Source of the DNA: Pempheris klunzingeri | Taxonomy: Eukaryota; Chordata; Actinopteri; Acropomatiformes; Pempheridae | Assembly (NCBI RefSeq): GCF_042242105.1 | Contig: NC_092025.1 | Location: 12,886,309-12,950,308 of the forward strand | DNA: 64,000 nt | Direction: 5' to 3' | Shown here: positions 34,871 to 49,428 of the stretch, piece by piece | Layout of the letters: every line of letters starts with the position of its first letter | Position numbering within the stretch: position 1 is the first letter of the stretch | The notes under the pieces: generated by a model | What the model was told of the DNA's origin: nothing | Databases searched by the model: none | What the model saw: the letters and a program-made list of their open reading frames with translations, nothing else | Translations under genes and position numbers: made by a program

Positions 34871-36514
34871 TGTACAACCTGTCATCATAATACCTGGAAA
34901 ATCTGGCACTGATACGGTGCTTCTTGTGGGGCATTAAAGTGTTATTTCACCGCCCAGATCTGAGCGTAACTCCACGTATCCACATAATTTGGGGCTAAGA
35001 GGTGAGGGGCTGAGGAGGGGGAGCAGGATGTGGATATGTGCGGCAAGAGTTGCATCATTTGAAAATGAGCGTGGTTTCACAGTCTACCAGTCAAGGGTGG
35101 GGTCTGGGGGTAGGTGTGCTACTCGCCTCCGATTAAAGGGTGTTAACATTGTTCTTTTTTTAAATAAATTTCACAACATATTCAAAAGCCTTATTCACAC
35201 AAGACTTTTACACATAGAGCCGGCGCTCTGTATGAACGCTAAATATTTTTTCCAGCACAGACACAGAGCGCTCATCTGAATTTGACAAAAAGTCTATTAG
35301 AATAGCTGACTCCATCTGAAAGTCCCAACTGGTCGACTCTGGCCTCGCAAGGCTCAGGGCTGATTTAAAACAGTAGACAGCAGCGTGTTGAACCATTTTA
35401 AACTGATGAAATGCTGATTTTTATAGTTTTGGTAAGACATCTTAATATCAAAACCAGGATTAATGTGTCTCATCACAGTACAGTCAAATGATTTCTTGTT
35501 TTAGCTCAAATAACACGTTAAAGAGTGCAGTGCAGTACCCCTTTAAGAATACTGACATAATCAGAAACGTCATGTTCTCCTTAACAGTGTTCATGATATT
35601 TTTTTGCATCTGGCTGACCCACTGTAGCAAATAATGGTGGCAGTGTTATCACAAACCAGACTGATTATGTGACGCTATTCTGTTCAAACTGTGTCAGTTG
35701 CTGATTTGAAGGTACTGTGCACAATGAGATTCAACACTGACCTAATTCACGAGCAGGAGAAAACTAGAAGAAAATATTATTAATGTGAGTTCTATAGGTG
35801 TAATCAAACCATTCAATCTTGTCCCCTGTGTGACTCAGTCTTTTTCATTGTTGTTCCAACATATGGCACAGTTTTGCTTATTTACTCTGGTGCTAATAGA
35901 TATTATGAGATATCTGGGTCCAGAGAAGGTCAGATAGTGAACTCCACTGATGTTTGAATTAAATGATGTACTGAAACCTAAAGCACTGATCCTTGAATCT
36001 CAGTGTTTTTCTTGTAACAAGTAAAAGCCATAGATGCAAATTCACAGACACAAATATACATAGATACTTTACAGACTCAGATAATGACAGAGGAGTGATC
36101 GAATTGCTTGAGCACACATTTTGGATTACGCAGGAGCCAGGGCTGGAGCCGGTACGACACTCAGAGCTCAGCTGGGCATTTGCCAAGGGGGCTCACCATC
36201 TTGTAACATGTGGGCTTGACACCAGGAAGGTAAAGGGCAGGGGTTTGTGCAATGCCTGTGGGGCAAAAAGCCACTGTGGGGCTCTCAGAATGTGAAACAT
36301 AGCCCCAGGTTATGTTGCCCATGGGTCCCATTGAAAACGTAGCTGAGGTGACTGTGCGGAGATGTAGCTGGTGTGCACTGGCATACTAAAGAAATGTTCC
36401 AGCCAAGAGTGGCATCATCAACTCTGGGCTACTTTGAATGCAAATGTAGGCACAGAGAGAGAGGTGAATTAGTTAAGACAGTCTTACTTGGTGAAATAGT
36501 TAGCAGATAACAGG

Positions 36515-36592
36515 TGATCAGATGGACTCAAACCCAGGATGGTGCAGATCATGGTTGGCACCTTAACCCTCGGCCACCAGGGTGCCCCTGGC
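36515..36592. repeat. Tail fragment of a teleost repeat
   Basis: GGACTCAAACCCAGGATGGT followed by CCTTAACCCTCGGCCACCAG matches the terminal part of the repeat family seen at 46113-46405 (GAACCCAGGACC ... TAACCACTGCGCCACC). It looks tRNA-like in places but has no full tRNA structure. Confidence 0.5.
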
Positions 36593-38868
36593 TTCACTCT
36601 CTTTATTAACTGGGTCTAATTTTTTATGTTTATTTTGCCTCTATTTATTAACAATTACTGTAACACAAATTAATATTCAATGCTGCATATTTATTTGGTG
36701 CTTACTTTGTCATATGTAATAAAACTTTGTTTTTGTAGCTGTTTGGCTTGTAAGTAGAGAGAAGAACAGAAAAAAGAGAAAGATGGAGGAGGCAGACAGT
36801 GCTCCTGCTGCTAATGTGGGATAGTAATGTAAAGTAATGTGGTAGTGAAGTGAAGTACAGATGTTACCACATCTAAATGAGCTGCAAATGCGAATTCAAT
36901 ATATTTGTAAAATGACAAAACGATCCAAACTGTGTGGCTACCAAGGAAGGATGTTTCACTTTGGAAATGTTTCCAGTGGTCATTTTGAATCATGATGGAG
37001 ATGTGACGGACCCGTGGCACAAGTGGGGAACAGCTGTGTTTATCAGGTCAATGGTCAGGTGGTAATTGAGGTGGGAAAGCTCTATTTTTGGTGGCTGTTG
37101 GATAGGTCGAGAATGACATATGCACGGCATTTAGAAGTGAGTGAGAAAACACAACCAAATACAGGAAACGCAAATAAATACAGACGAGATAAATGAATAA
37201 AGCCTGTACAATCAAACACAGAAACACACTGCAAATACTGGAAAAAGTTTTTGCATTTTGGTGGTGCTTTCTATAATTACGGCATGCTTCTGTGTTGGTT
37301 TTTCTCTCGGTTTTTGTTCTAAATGGTGCACACGCGCTGGAGTTGATGAAGCTGTTTTATTCAGTGACTGTCGTTTTATCTATTTGCATGTGTTTTCTTA
37401 AGTTGCAGTGCATCGTATATAGTGTTCATGTAAATATCCACACGTACTGTAGCTGGAGGCAGAGGACGAAAAAGCAAAGAAAGTGGAATAGCTGCGGCCA
37501 TGACACAGCAGTCCAGTATCCTTCGGAATTACATACATATTGGATGATTCGGCACTTTCACGATTTATGTCCAATGCCAGTGCTCAGTGCCACTGCAGGA
37601 TGTCGCCTGCACTGTATGTAGCAAGACAGTAAGTAAGGGTGAGGAAGTCAGGGTGGTGGATGCAATTTGGACAAACTGTGAAAGAGGACTTGTGCATATC
37701 CTCAAACTGCTTCTGAACAGCTATTCAAATGAAAAAGTGGAACATCAATCTTGTTGTGAGTTGGACTGGGGAAGTAAGCTATTGTTGGATGATAAGCAAA
37801 ATAAATTGCAAAATTCCTAAATACCCCAGGGCAAGTTGTTTTTCAGTCTGACTGTTCTATAAGCAGCATCACTTACAATGGCTATTAGTTATAATATCAC
37901 AGTCAGAACGTACCATTAAGTCTGTCCACTGTCTTATTTCAGCCAGCACACACAGTTCAATAAATTGAGAACAATCTGAACTAATTTCCCTGCTAAACAA
38001 TAGTAATAAAAATCAGAGCCTGTATTTAAAATTGAAGTAATCTACATGCTATTGAGTCTGCCTTTAGTTTGGAAAATGGGACAGCTGCAACATATCTTGC
38101 AATGTGTGGAAAGTGTAGAAGCACAAAAGTAATCAGGGCTGTGAATATTTTCCATTTTCTGTCTATTCTGCTACTGAAGAAAGATCAAACTCCTCTCTTT
38201 TTTCATTCCTTGATGATGAGGGGTCTGAAATGAAACTTCTGTTTGTTTGAACAAGAGGGCACTTGCATCAATTATACATTTTCCCCCCCCTCTTTTCATA
38301 TGCACTGTCTCGAGACCCCTGGTGCAATTACAGGTCTTGATGCTTTCAGTGTCTGTTTGACATGCTCTTCACCAGCTCCACACTGAAACCACTCCTTATA
38401 GACCCCCTGCTATCACTGGCTTGAGGCATTTTTCTCTCCATGAATATTATTAGTATTACCATTTTCATACTTACTTTAGATACTGCTGCAGCTCTTTTGG
38501 AAGTCTGATGGATGTGCTCCTGTTTCTGTATGTAGCCAAGGACTGTCCAGAAGGCTAGTGTCAACTTTGTTCGGCTGCTGAGGTGAGATAGATATCATGT
38601 TGAATAAATGAAATGAGCCTTAATCTATATTAAGTAGTATTTTGCTTTCATGTATACTGCATGGCAATGCATACAGTCTGCGCCGGCCATGCAAGAAAAA
38701 CCTAAATAATTTATTAAATGTCCTTAGCTGTGGATGGTCAATGGTATGCTTATAACATGTAAGTCTGATGAAACATGTTTAATGTCTGACACCTTGTTTG
38801 ATTGATAGACGGGAGCAGAATAAATTAAGAATGTACATCTTGTTTACACTCATACACACAAGCGCTCG

Positions 38869-38889
38869 CACACACACACACACACACAC
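38869..38889. repeat. (CA)n microsatellite
   Basis: About ten CA units. Confidence 0.95.
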
Positions 38890-41293
38890 CCACGTGCATT
38901 AACAGCATGATCAAAGATGGTATAATTTTCCAGACACAAACCAAGGAAATAACAAAGGTTACTTTTGCTAATCTCACATAAGAAACAGGCCTGCTGAAAG
39001 GATCCATGCAGTCCACATCATCCTGCCATTTCATCTTATTTGTAGAGGTTTTGGCTCGTTTCTTTTTCCCTGTAATGAACCCATTGTAAGCAAATGAATT
39101 GATGGAAAAGCTGTGTGCCAGACTTCACACCTGGATCTCCTGTTATCTAACACTTCGGAGTGTTTGCCACTATATTCGACATTAAGTCTAGCCTTATTTT
39201 ATCAACGGCATTAAGCCTTTTGTGAGAATACGTGGAAAAGGCTCCACTGCTAGATGAGATGGAGTCTGTGTGGCGCTCAGGCTGTTACACAGACTCGCAC
39301 ACAGAGTCTTCGAGCACGTGTATTGCTCACAAGTAGGTTACCTTTGCCTGTACTCACCCCAGTGGAGTAGCATGCTGAAATATACTCTCGTTATCATCAT
39401 TTGTTGAAAATGTTTAATGTAACTAATGGTGCATCTCCAGTACAAATTCAGAGCTCAGTAGCGTAGAGCTATGTGCTACTTTACTTGATGGATATGAAAA
39501 TGGCAAGTGATAGAGAAGGAAAAGCCAACTGAGGACAAAGTTTTGACAGTTCTCTCAGACATAGACAAGTCATATGAGTACAAGTCTCCTACACATCAAT
39601 GAATAGGCAGCATGAGTGTATCTATTGAACATGTGCACGGCTTTGTAAGGGCCGTTGGGAGAAAAACAACTAAACTGAGGGAAGCAAATTGGCATTTTCT
39701 GTTTTTGAACCATTCGGTCAGTGGACTACGGAGAGGGTTCTCATCAGATTGATTGTCCTCTGTTTTTGGTAATTGGCTGGTGTTCACTTGTGATTTAGTG
39801 TGCCAGGTCCGGACTCGTCCCAGATAGTACATCACTGCCTGTGAGTGTCTAATCAGACAGCTTGCCTGACCTCCTTTCTGAATCAGTTAACCAGTCAGAT
39901 GGCCTTCTTCTCTGGCTAACCACTAAGCAGCTTGTCCCTTCTTCTCCATAAGCCAGTCAACCAAACTTGAATCCTGAACTGTTTTCTGATAGGAAAGCCA
40001 ATTAGGCAATGGGACACACCTAATTTCTGAAATTGCCAACTGCTTATAACTGGGCGCACCTCTTGCTGGAGCAAACCAGTGAGTAAACTCAGTCAATGTG
40101 ATTACTGAGCTGGAACACCATCACATGGCCACCAGCTCCTCAGCAATATTGCAATCTCCCATATGGCAATCAAAAAACATGGCAGAGATTATTCAGGAAC
40201 CAATCAGCATATGGTATTAATATACAGCCAAAAAATATTACATATATCACAGCAATCAACGCACCATCAGGGAAATGGCATCTTCCCCATAATCAACAAG
40301 AAACAACATGGTTCAACACGCCCACATGGAGGACAATTTGGCTATTAGATCACAAACACAACACAAAATTTCTTTGTGCTCATCAACCACTAGCAAATAC
40401 TGTGAAAATGGCTATGAACTAGTCAGAGTGGACTAAACAAAGATAAATCATTCAAGAGACCTAAAGACATGAATGTAGAGCAGATGACTGAGAGGTCAGG
40501 CAAATTCAGCATTACACAGATTCAGCCAGTGGATTTTAATTCACCGCTAATGAACCACCTGAAGGTTGAATGCTGCTACTCTATAAATGTGCAGTAGAAA
40601 GTCTTTATTATTCTGGCACATGCTTTGAGTATAATCTTAATTAAGACAATGAAATTCAAGTGGTAGTGGTACTTACTGTACACCACGATGTACCGTGTTT
40701 CATGTTATTATAACACGTGCATAAACCAGGATTACATTTGACGCACAAATGTAACATACTTGAATACTTAATATAAATCAGTCTGGAGCCTTTTCAGTTA
40801 CTTATTTCTGGCTGTATTTAGGAAAGACAAATGTCACACACCTGACGTTATCCATTTGTGCATATAATTTGCATTACTTTTTTAATCATTTATGTGTTAT
40901 AAAGCCACTAACCCAAGGAGAACTTTAATCAAATGGTAATAGAGGAAGAGCAGAGGAAGACTGAGCAAGAACAAGACAAAGAGAGAGATGAAATTGAGTA
41001 ATTTAGAGTTGTCAGCTCTGTTTAAATTCACTGAAAACCATGTGGACATGTTGCACACACTGCTATGATTACCTGGATAAAAAAAAAATCACTGTTCTTT
41101 TACCAGTGTGTAATGCATTTACAACTTGAAGGTTAAATTGATATCTATGTTTACAACATGCAGTAAATGACTGACAGAGCTTTTAACAATGTCATTATCA
41201 CAACTGTGCTCGACCAATTTTTTTGGGATGATGAAGACTTAATTCAGACTTTAATTCATACTGATAAAAACAAGGTAATGTGCCATATGAAGA

Positions 41294-42564
41294 CAGTGGT
41301 GGAATGCAGCTAAGTACATTTACTCAAGTACTGTACTTAACATGGGCGTGACAATTTCGATTCTACATCAAAACTTGTTAGAAATGATTTGACCTTCGAA
41401 ATCAAAAGGAGGATCAGTGATTCCCCCAGTATTCTTGTTTCCCTCTCCATTCCTACCAATTATATTGTTCAAAGAAACAAAAAACAGACAACACAGTGTG
41501 GCCCAACCTTGGACAAAAACGGGCAATGTGAAGATATCACTTTGGGGTCTGGGTAGTTGTGATGTCATTTCTCATTGTCAGAATTTTTTACAAACAAATC
41601 AGTTAATCAAGTAAAGCTTGGGGAGGCAGTTTTCTGGAAAAGGCTGAAAAAGCCTGAATTTGTGAAAAACACAGCTCTCCTCATGCAGCTCTGCCCTTTC
41701 TGTCCCAAGACTCTTCCACCAGCCGAGCATGGGCCAGTGGCACAGGCTTTTGCACATGCTTCATACTGTATGTGCAGGAAAATTAAGTTAGCAGTTTGAA
41801 ATGATTGTGTTTGTGATCCCAAAGTTGTTATATTATAAAGTGGCAATCCCATGAGAATCATCTTGAACCATCTTGTTTTCTTTGCAAACATGTGGACCTT
41901 TTAAAATGCATGCAACCTTACTAACCATATTACAGACAAATTAAGTTAGTTTAATCATCCCAGTCGTGCGTGTGATCCTGATGCTGTTAGAAAACGTTAC
42001 ATAGACTTGAACTTGAATGAACTGTAGAAAAATATGGTTAGCAGGAGGCTACACTATTACCAACATTCAACTTAGCCACTCATTGCTTGCTTTCATGGTG
42101 AATCTATGTGCATAAAATATGGGTGTATTGTAAGAGGCCTTATAATAAAATGTATTGTAAGAGGTTTTCTCTCAGACCACTCTAATTACAATATGCAGGG
42201 TAAGGTTAATTATTGAATTTTTTGCCCAATGACACCTAAAATATGGCCACCCCATCATTAATGGAGAAAATTATCTGCAGATAATCATTAGTTGTAGTCC
42301 TACACAAAAAAAGTTAAACATGAGATCCACCTCAAGCAACAAAGACAGTAAAATCTTGCTTTTACACTAATGCATGAATAATGAATAATAAAGTCTAATA
42401 TCATATAGTATATATGACATTATCAGGGGGCATTTTTCTGCATTGGGTACTTTTACACATTTTCCTGAATATACTTACAGTATTTAAGTAACATTTTCAA
42501 TGCAGGGCTTTGACTTGTACCATAGTATTTTTACAATGAGGTGTGAATACTTCGTTCACCACTG
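41294..42564. mobile_element. hAT-like non-autonomous element split by about 1.1 kb
   Basis: The left end is CAGTGGTGGAATGCAGCTAA followed by GTACATTTACTCAAGTACTG, and the right end is GGTGTGAATACTTCGTTCAC ending CACCACTG. The outer bases are inverted repeats (CAGTGGTGGAA against TTCNTTCACCACTG). Flanking octamers are TATGAAGA on the left and CATGAAGA on the right (7 of 8), consistent with the 8-bp target duplication of hAT transposons. I recognise both ends as one percomorph family. Sequence from about 41341 to about 42420 does not belong to the family consensus as I know it. Confidence 0.7.
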
Positions 42565-43806
42565 CATGAAGATGGTTATTGTTCAAAAGTGCTAGAGACC
42601 TAACCTTCTGATTAACACCTAAGTGTTGATATCCTCTACAGGAGGTGAGGAAGGCTAACATGGAACATATTCAGTTTATTAGCTAATGATTTGTGGAATT
42701 ACAGAGAGTGCAACAAGCAGCGTGTAACTGACAGCTTTTTTCATTACTAGAATAGATTTTGAGGGGCTGTTGCTCTAAGGGCAGACAGAAAATGCATTTA
42801 ACTATCTCGATGTGCCACAAATGCACCCAAAATAGCTGGAGTCGATCTGTGCATGTGCCAAGTCATATTATCACACTTTTATTACTTAATGACCTGAATA
42901 GTTTATGGTTCAGGTGATATAATGTAACTCAATGCTTCTCATTGTATCTGCACCATTAAACTACATTGACAGTTTCAGAGTCTCTCTCCTTCAGTTCAGC
43001 TTGCATAACTCCCATCCATATTTCCATTTTATCAGAGAAGCTGTAATGAACAGATCTCAGATTAGTGTTTGATGTTGTCTTTAATCCTTCCAGTCAGGCA
43101 ACTGAGACACCTTCTGGACTGCCTCTGCTGGGCAGATTTGGATCAGGAGACCTGGGACTGCCTGCCAATCAGCACAGTTAGTGTTCAGCATGTGAACACA
43201 CACTCAAATGCATGCAGGAAATAGCCTATCAACCAAACTACATTATCTGTAAAGCACCATAAAATGTGGTTTTTGTTACTTTGAGAGGCTGCATGCCATT
43301 TGCAAATGGTTTCATAAAATGTGAACACTGTTGGAACTTCGGTCATGTTTGAAATTGAAATGCATCAAGAGTCACACGGTTCATCTGTGATACAAACAGG
43401 ATGAAGAGAAAACCATTATCTGTTTCACAATTATGATCAAAGGCTGGCTATGCAGACGTCAAGATTGTCTTAGATCTACATACATCCCACTGGCATGCCT
43501 GCCTGCATAGAGAATAGAGGGATAATGATAGGATAATTGCTATTATCTATGGCCATACTTAGTGAATAACTGACATATTGTAAATGGATGGTAAGAAGCA
43601 GCAGCAATTATTTAGAGAATGTCACCATTCACCCGTGAAAATAACACTTTAAAAACTAAAACATGAAGCAAAGAAAATGTTGTGAAATGAATGGTTAGAA
43701 AGTTGTATCAAAATCAGGGTCACAAATAAATGTGACATTGGATACAGCTTTGTGAGGTTACAATAAAACATCGATTAAAGATACCATGACACAGACGTTT
43801 GGAAGG

Positions 43807-43808
<2 letters not shown>

Positions 43809-43840
<32 letters not shown>
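43809..43840. repeat. (AT)16 microsatellite
   Basis: Perfect AT dinucleotide run. Confidence 0.97.
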
Positions 43841-43846
<6 letters not shown>

Positions 43847-44934
43847 TTTTTTACCATTAGTGGCCACTGACTGCTTTTGTACTCTCCATCTAGTTAATTT
43901 GTTGACCATTCAACTAACCACTTAACTTGTGAGGCAGCTGGATTCAGTTAGGTGTTTGTGGCCGAACCACAGTAGTTCGGACCAGTCAGTGTAAGCTAAG
44001 CTCTGGGTAGGGTTTGAGTGTGACAGCAGAGCGAAATCAGCAATAGCAGCTCCTAAAGAGTTTAGCTCAGATGCTGATAAAGCATCATTTGTATCTGAGC
44101 TGGAGACTAATTTGTCATTGAAAGAAGAGCAAAGAACATCACTCCTCTGACTTCAGCGAGAGGTTTAACTACATTATGTGGCCCGTTGATCAGATTTGTT
44201 GAAGTTAGCCTGCGTTAGACAATGATAGACAGATGGTTCATCCAATCCAAACCTGCCAAGTATTTTTTTTTTTGGAGCGTCCTCTTTACAAACAGTTTCT
44301 GTGGACGACTTCCCAGATGGCTTTGTGTAACAAACCATCTGGCACGTCAGGTTAACTAACCACTGCTGCAGCAGTGATCTTATCATTTACTAGTTAAATT
44401 ATTGCTGTGTCAGATCTCGCACACAAAGTCCTCTCTTTATGTCCTTGGTGAGAATATGCTGTAACGAGGATAAAAGATTCTGATTCAGAACCAAGACTGG
44501 GCACCTCAGATACAATAAACTACTAAAATGAAAATAATACAACTCTTTATTGACATTATGATGAATTTTAAAAAATCCTCAGACAAAATTCTGTACTTCA
44601 GTGTTACCAGCATAAGCTGCTGAAAAGAGCTAAGTCATGTGCATCAGATCTGAAGAGCCTTGTGGAAATACTAAATGCCCTTCAGGCTTACTGCTTTAGA
44701 AACTCCATCTTAGTGTTCAATCTAAAAAGGGCACAGAGGACAAAAGGGCAGGTTCTAAATTAATGCCTGCTCAACCAATTACGTGCTTACTGCCTGTTTC
44801 TATTTAAGATAAAGTTGGTCATTTGGAGCTAAAAAAAACCCTTAACGTCTCCTTATTGAGTTCACTAGAAACAAAATGCGTGTCCGTATTTCACTCTAAT
44901 AACTTCTCAGACAGGTACATTAATATTTAACTTA

Positions 44935-45275
44935 TAGCATGTATAGCACCTGTCAGACACAAGGCAAGGTCCCTTTACAGGGACATAAAACACAATAAAG
45001 ACAAGACACAGAAACATTAAGTTGCATGTAAAAGATAATGAAAGCACAAGAAAATAAATAGTTAAAGCGTAAGAGAAGATGCATTAAACGACGATAAAAC
45101 CACGTGAATAAATAGTTAAAAGAAGTTATGTAGCTCTATCATTGGAAAGCCACAGTAAACAGTAATATTTTAAGGCCTGATTTAAATGCGCTGACACTTT
45201 AAGCAGACCTTTGGTGTTCAGGAAGCTTGTTCCATAGGTGGGGAGCATGGAAACTAAAAGCCGCTTCACCTTGCA
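44935..45275. repeat. Interspersed repeat, diverged fish family
   Basis: Begins near CATGTATAGCACCTGTCAGA and ends near GGAAGCTTGTTCCATAGGTG followed by GGAAACTAAAAGCCGCTTCA, a layout found in dispersed teleost repeats (TTCCA..GTGGGGAGCAT..AAACTAAA). Strongly diverged. Confidence 0.65.
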
Positions 45276-45502
45276 GGCAAATACATTGTCACTCACTTAT
45301 ACTGGCATATTTGTTCTAACATGTTGTCGCTTGTTGATATGGGCAGCTGTCGGGGATTTGATATTTTATATGTATGAACTGAGGTAATACAATTATGTAT
45401 AGCCACAAAATGTCTATGCAACAATCAATAATTGCAGTTAAATTGTTATAACAAAGTGACCTACAGTTACTGGAGATGATATCAAGTTACTTTCTTATGT
45501 AA

Positions 45503-45507
<5 letters not shown>

Positions 45508-45537
<30 letters not shown>

Positions 45538-45542
45538 GTGTG
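45508..45542. repeat. (TG)n microsatellite
   Basis: TG units with GAG interruptions at both ends. Confidence 0.95.
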
Positions 45543-46112
45543 TACATACACATTTTGTTAAAGCTCCCCCCTCGATTAAGTCTGAATTTACAGCTTCACG
45601 ATCGTTACATTCGGCTGTGGCTAAGTGATTGAACCATTAAGTTAATTCATATCCAAATGAAATCAATAAACTGTGCTTGCATCAAGAGCCATAGTGGTAG
45701 ATGACGGTGGAAACGTGCAATAATTACTTTCTTTACTTCAGTAAAAATGCATATTAGAAGTAGCAGGGCAGAATTCGGGGTAGGAGAGGTGGAGAGGAGG
45801 TGCGAAGTGATTGATGGAGAGACATTTTTTTCATCTTACAGTACATAAAAGTGTAAAGTGGCAGCTTTTTGGCTGGAAATCCTTCAAAAAGAAAAAAAAC
45901 TGTACATGGGCAGAAAAGGAGTTTGGTGAAGCGAGTCATCTACTTGAATTTATAGTCGTTTTGATTCATAAGATTGAATGGTTTTACTCTTTATGTTATG
46001 TGTGAGAGGTACAAGAGCATATGGCTGGCTGTGATTTGGACAATGATTTGCCCTTTGATATAAAATGTGAACAGCATTTGAAAACACAATGTTCTGTTTT
46101 CCTACGCATCAC

Positions 46113-46405
46113 TTTTTCATCTATTTTCAAAACCCCTCGTCTCTTTCCTGTTCAGGGCCACACAAGGCTAAAGCCTATCACGACTGGACAAGCGTGTACA
46201 ACAGGTCTCAGCCATTGTGTGCATAGTTTCCAGTCCATCACAGACAACACATGCACACTCACAATCACACCTACAATTTAGAGCTCCTATTGCACCTGAC
46301 CTGCATGTCGGTGGACTGTGAGAGGGAAATGGTGCACCTGGGGGAAACCTGCACAGACACAGGGAAAACAGGCAGACACCAGCAGTGTTAACCACTTTGC
46401 CACCA
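46113..46405 (+). repeat. Degenerate teleost interspersed repeat, near full length
   Basis: Ordered landmarks: TTCCTGTTCAGGGCCACACA, TTTCCAGTCCATCACAGACA, CATGCACACTCACAATCACA, GACCTGCATGTCGGTGGACT, GGGGGAAACCTGCACAGACA and GTTAACCACTTTGCCACCAT. This is the same family as 31956-32105. The open frames across it are by chance. Confidence 0.8.
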
Positions 46406-49397
46406 TACACAGTACAACGTAAACATACGAGAAGAATGGATACAAGTTAGTTTTCTGATCTAGAGTTGAGCATCAGTACGGGAACAATTGCAAAAAGAAC
46501 AGTCTCAATGAGTAAAAGATGTTCTGCCTTCCCTGTAATGGATCCTCTCATTTTGAGTCACAAATAGGCGTGAGTCATTACTTTATCAATGAGGTATTGT
46601 ATTAACTTACAAAGTTAAATCTAAATATACTGAATGTGTGACTGACACTGTGAAAGCACATGCCCACAAGTGCCATCTCAACCTAGATTTCAGCTCAATT
46701 CAGAGAGACAGTGACAAAGACTTATGTCCAGCAGCAGTGATTTTTAAAGAATGGTACTGGCCCCTGACTTTTAGCATTATGCTGCGATAAGAGAAAGAAA
46801 GGGAAATTTAAATTGGAACATATCTTCACCGCTGAACAGCCAGATGCTGAGAAAAAGACAGATTGCCTGCCTTACAGGTTCGGTTTGTTTAGGGCTGCTG
46901 ATTTCGGTACAGAGAGGGGCTGGTGTCTGCAGCGTCTGTTGTCATGACAACCATACAGCAACGCTGGAGAACTCAGCGGCTATCAACAGTCTTCAGGCTC
47001 CTCAGCAAAGAGCAGGCAGCTGACTACTGTAGCAGCTAGTCAGCATACTTCTACCAGCTGCAAAGAACAGTAATTGTGTTGAAGTGGAGCGGTGATGCGA
47101 CTGCTGCTCTTGAGCAGGAGAAGAGGAGCCTGTTGGCTCCGGGACAAAAGCTGTAATATGGAGAAGTAGTTCTGCGTCAATAATTTTGGACATGTTTTTC
47201 TTTTGGCAATGTTTGTGAACTAAGTTTGGTGCTTAGAAAATATTTGAACTCAAAGCTGTTAAGACTTACAGAGTCAGCAAGCGAGGATTGTCTTAAAGGT
47301 AGCTCTCTCAAACAGTTCACAGTAATTATAGTCTACTAACTTTTCTGATGTAAAGAACAAGGTGGATTTTTCCAAGGATATCAGCTGTGTCAGGGGATGA
47401 ATTTCCATTCGGTGGAATGATGCAGCCATTAAAAAACGTGGTACTTTGGGTCTGAAGATTCCTCTTAGTAATCATCATGCAGCATAGAAACAGATACAAA
47501 TATACAAAAAACATACAAAGATACAAATAATGGCAGAACACCTTCCAGACATACAGGATCAGTTTACACATAAATGCATTGCAAAATACAAAACAGCATG
47601 AGTCCTTTGAACCCATTCCTCTCCGACAGCCTGCTGACTCCAGCTCAGCAGGGAAGAAGCTGGCATATTTTCTTAAATGTGAAGGGGTCCATGTGTCAAA
47701 AGGGCACACGGGTTTAGAGCACATGTTTTCAAAATTTTAGAAATGGGCCATTTGCTCTCGATCTTACTGTACATGTAACTGGTGTCTCTGACACAAATGA
47801 ATTCCCAAGAAAGCTCCGTCAATTAAAGACAATTCAAACTTTCTTTTCAAAGAATTCAAAGAGCCATCCAGTATTTACCTCGTAACATCCGTGACTATGA
47901 CACATTAAGTAAATCCATTTAATCATAAAAGAGTGCCCTCTAATCTCAGAGAAACTGAATTGCATAATGTTGTTTCTAGGTGAAACTAATATATATGGAT
48001 TATCTTTGTTAATCCATGCATTAGGCGCAATTAAAGCAGCCTTTTACACATGAGATGTCAATCAAAATTATTACAGGCAGTTAAGCTTTGGAAATAAGAC
48101 ATGATATGTAATGAAACTTATGAAAATTGCCTGGCCATTGGGAGGCAAAGACATCAACCAGAAGTACGAGTGTAAACCGTTTGTCGATCTTTTGAACTTA
48201 TGATATTCACTTGCCAACTGATTCTGCAGCTGGCGAAGGCATCTTTTTCAGGTGGGGTGTAATTACAGTTTGATATTTAAGTGAAGGACGGCGTATGGCA
48301 GTAATGAATACTGGAACAAGACTGTCATACTTGGAAGATGTATTAATCACATTGATATCAGCTGACCTCATCTTTGGCAGAATATTGTGTTGTGGCTGGA
48401 GAGGCTGCTTTTTAATCAGGAGGACGCAGATGAGATGCGCGAGGCCACAAGGGTTAGCGTGGAATCAACACTTGCAATGTTATAGATATTTTTTTTTTTT
48501 TTACATCATTTGTTATGACACAATTTCCCAGAAAAGGAAGCGTTATCTTTTTATGTTTATTTTTCTGGAAGCGCCTGATTGTTCTTTCCCTCTAACATCT
48601 CATTACGGCAGCGATGTGTGCATTGAGTTTGATTATGGGTATGAGTCAAAACCACCATCTGGATATCACGCCCTGCAATTATTCATCATGAGCAAGCAGT
48701 AATTTCTCTTAACCACATCCCCCTTTCTTAATCATAATCCTTGCCTCTGGTGCTGGATCACCTCCAGCTACTTGTCCATGCCCTGCCGTCTGCTAAAATC
48801 TAATCTGCATTTACTTTTCCGAATGCCTTCTTCTGTCAGGCAGTCCTTGCCTCTCACAAACGCTCAGTGGAGTGATGGAAGCACATGCATGATGTTTATG
48901 TTCAGCTTTGTGAGCGCGTAAGGAACCGGTACTAAAGCCTTTGAATTAAAAAGTAAATTTGATTTAAACTAAGGGCAGTACTAGGCTTTCCCTTCAAACT
49001 ATCCATTTCTCCTGCTCATATAAACCAAGAGTTGGGTACGGCTCTGTGCAAGTGCAAGGCAGCAGGGCCTGATGGCATAGGGGAGTTCAAAGCATGCACC
49101 ACTTGCTGGCAGAAGCCGTCTGGCTCCAATTCAATTTGGAGCCTTAAGAGGGTACCTCATCTACAAGAAACTTTCAGTCAAAACACTTAAAAAGTGCACA
49201 ATAATTATTTTTTTTTTCCTTTTAACCACTTACTGTGAATAATGAAAAGCGGTGTAGGAAAGGAGAGCAACATATGCTCATCTCTGTTCGCTCATTTCAC
49301 AAATGCATTAATCACAGAATACCACAAAATACGATATATCAGTTTTATTTTTCCATAACATCGTGTTTCAGTAGAACTGTACACATTATGCATATCT

Positions 49398-49428
<31 letters not shown>

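Larger units (their letters stand above)
32106..41293. other. Intergenic, no gene seen
   Basis: No supported exon. Includes repeat fragments at 34615-34870 and 36515-36592 and a (CA)n run at 38869-38889. Confidence 0.45.

Noticed and set aside
46168..46410. 80-residue minus-strand frame
   Set aside because: Lies within a degenerate teleost interspersed repeat.
47326..47724. 132-residue minus-strand frame
   Set aside because: Cys/Phe/Leu-rich low-complexity translation of AT-rich DNA with no family match or splice context.
48295..48702. 135-residue plus-strand open frame
   Set aside because: Includes a poly-T tract, has no domain, no splice context and no homology that I recognise; probably chance.
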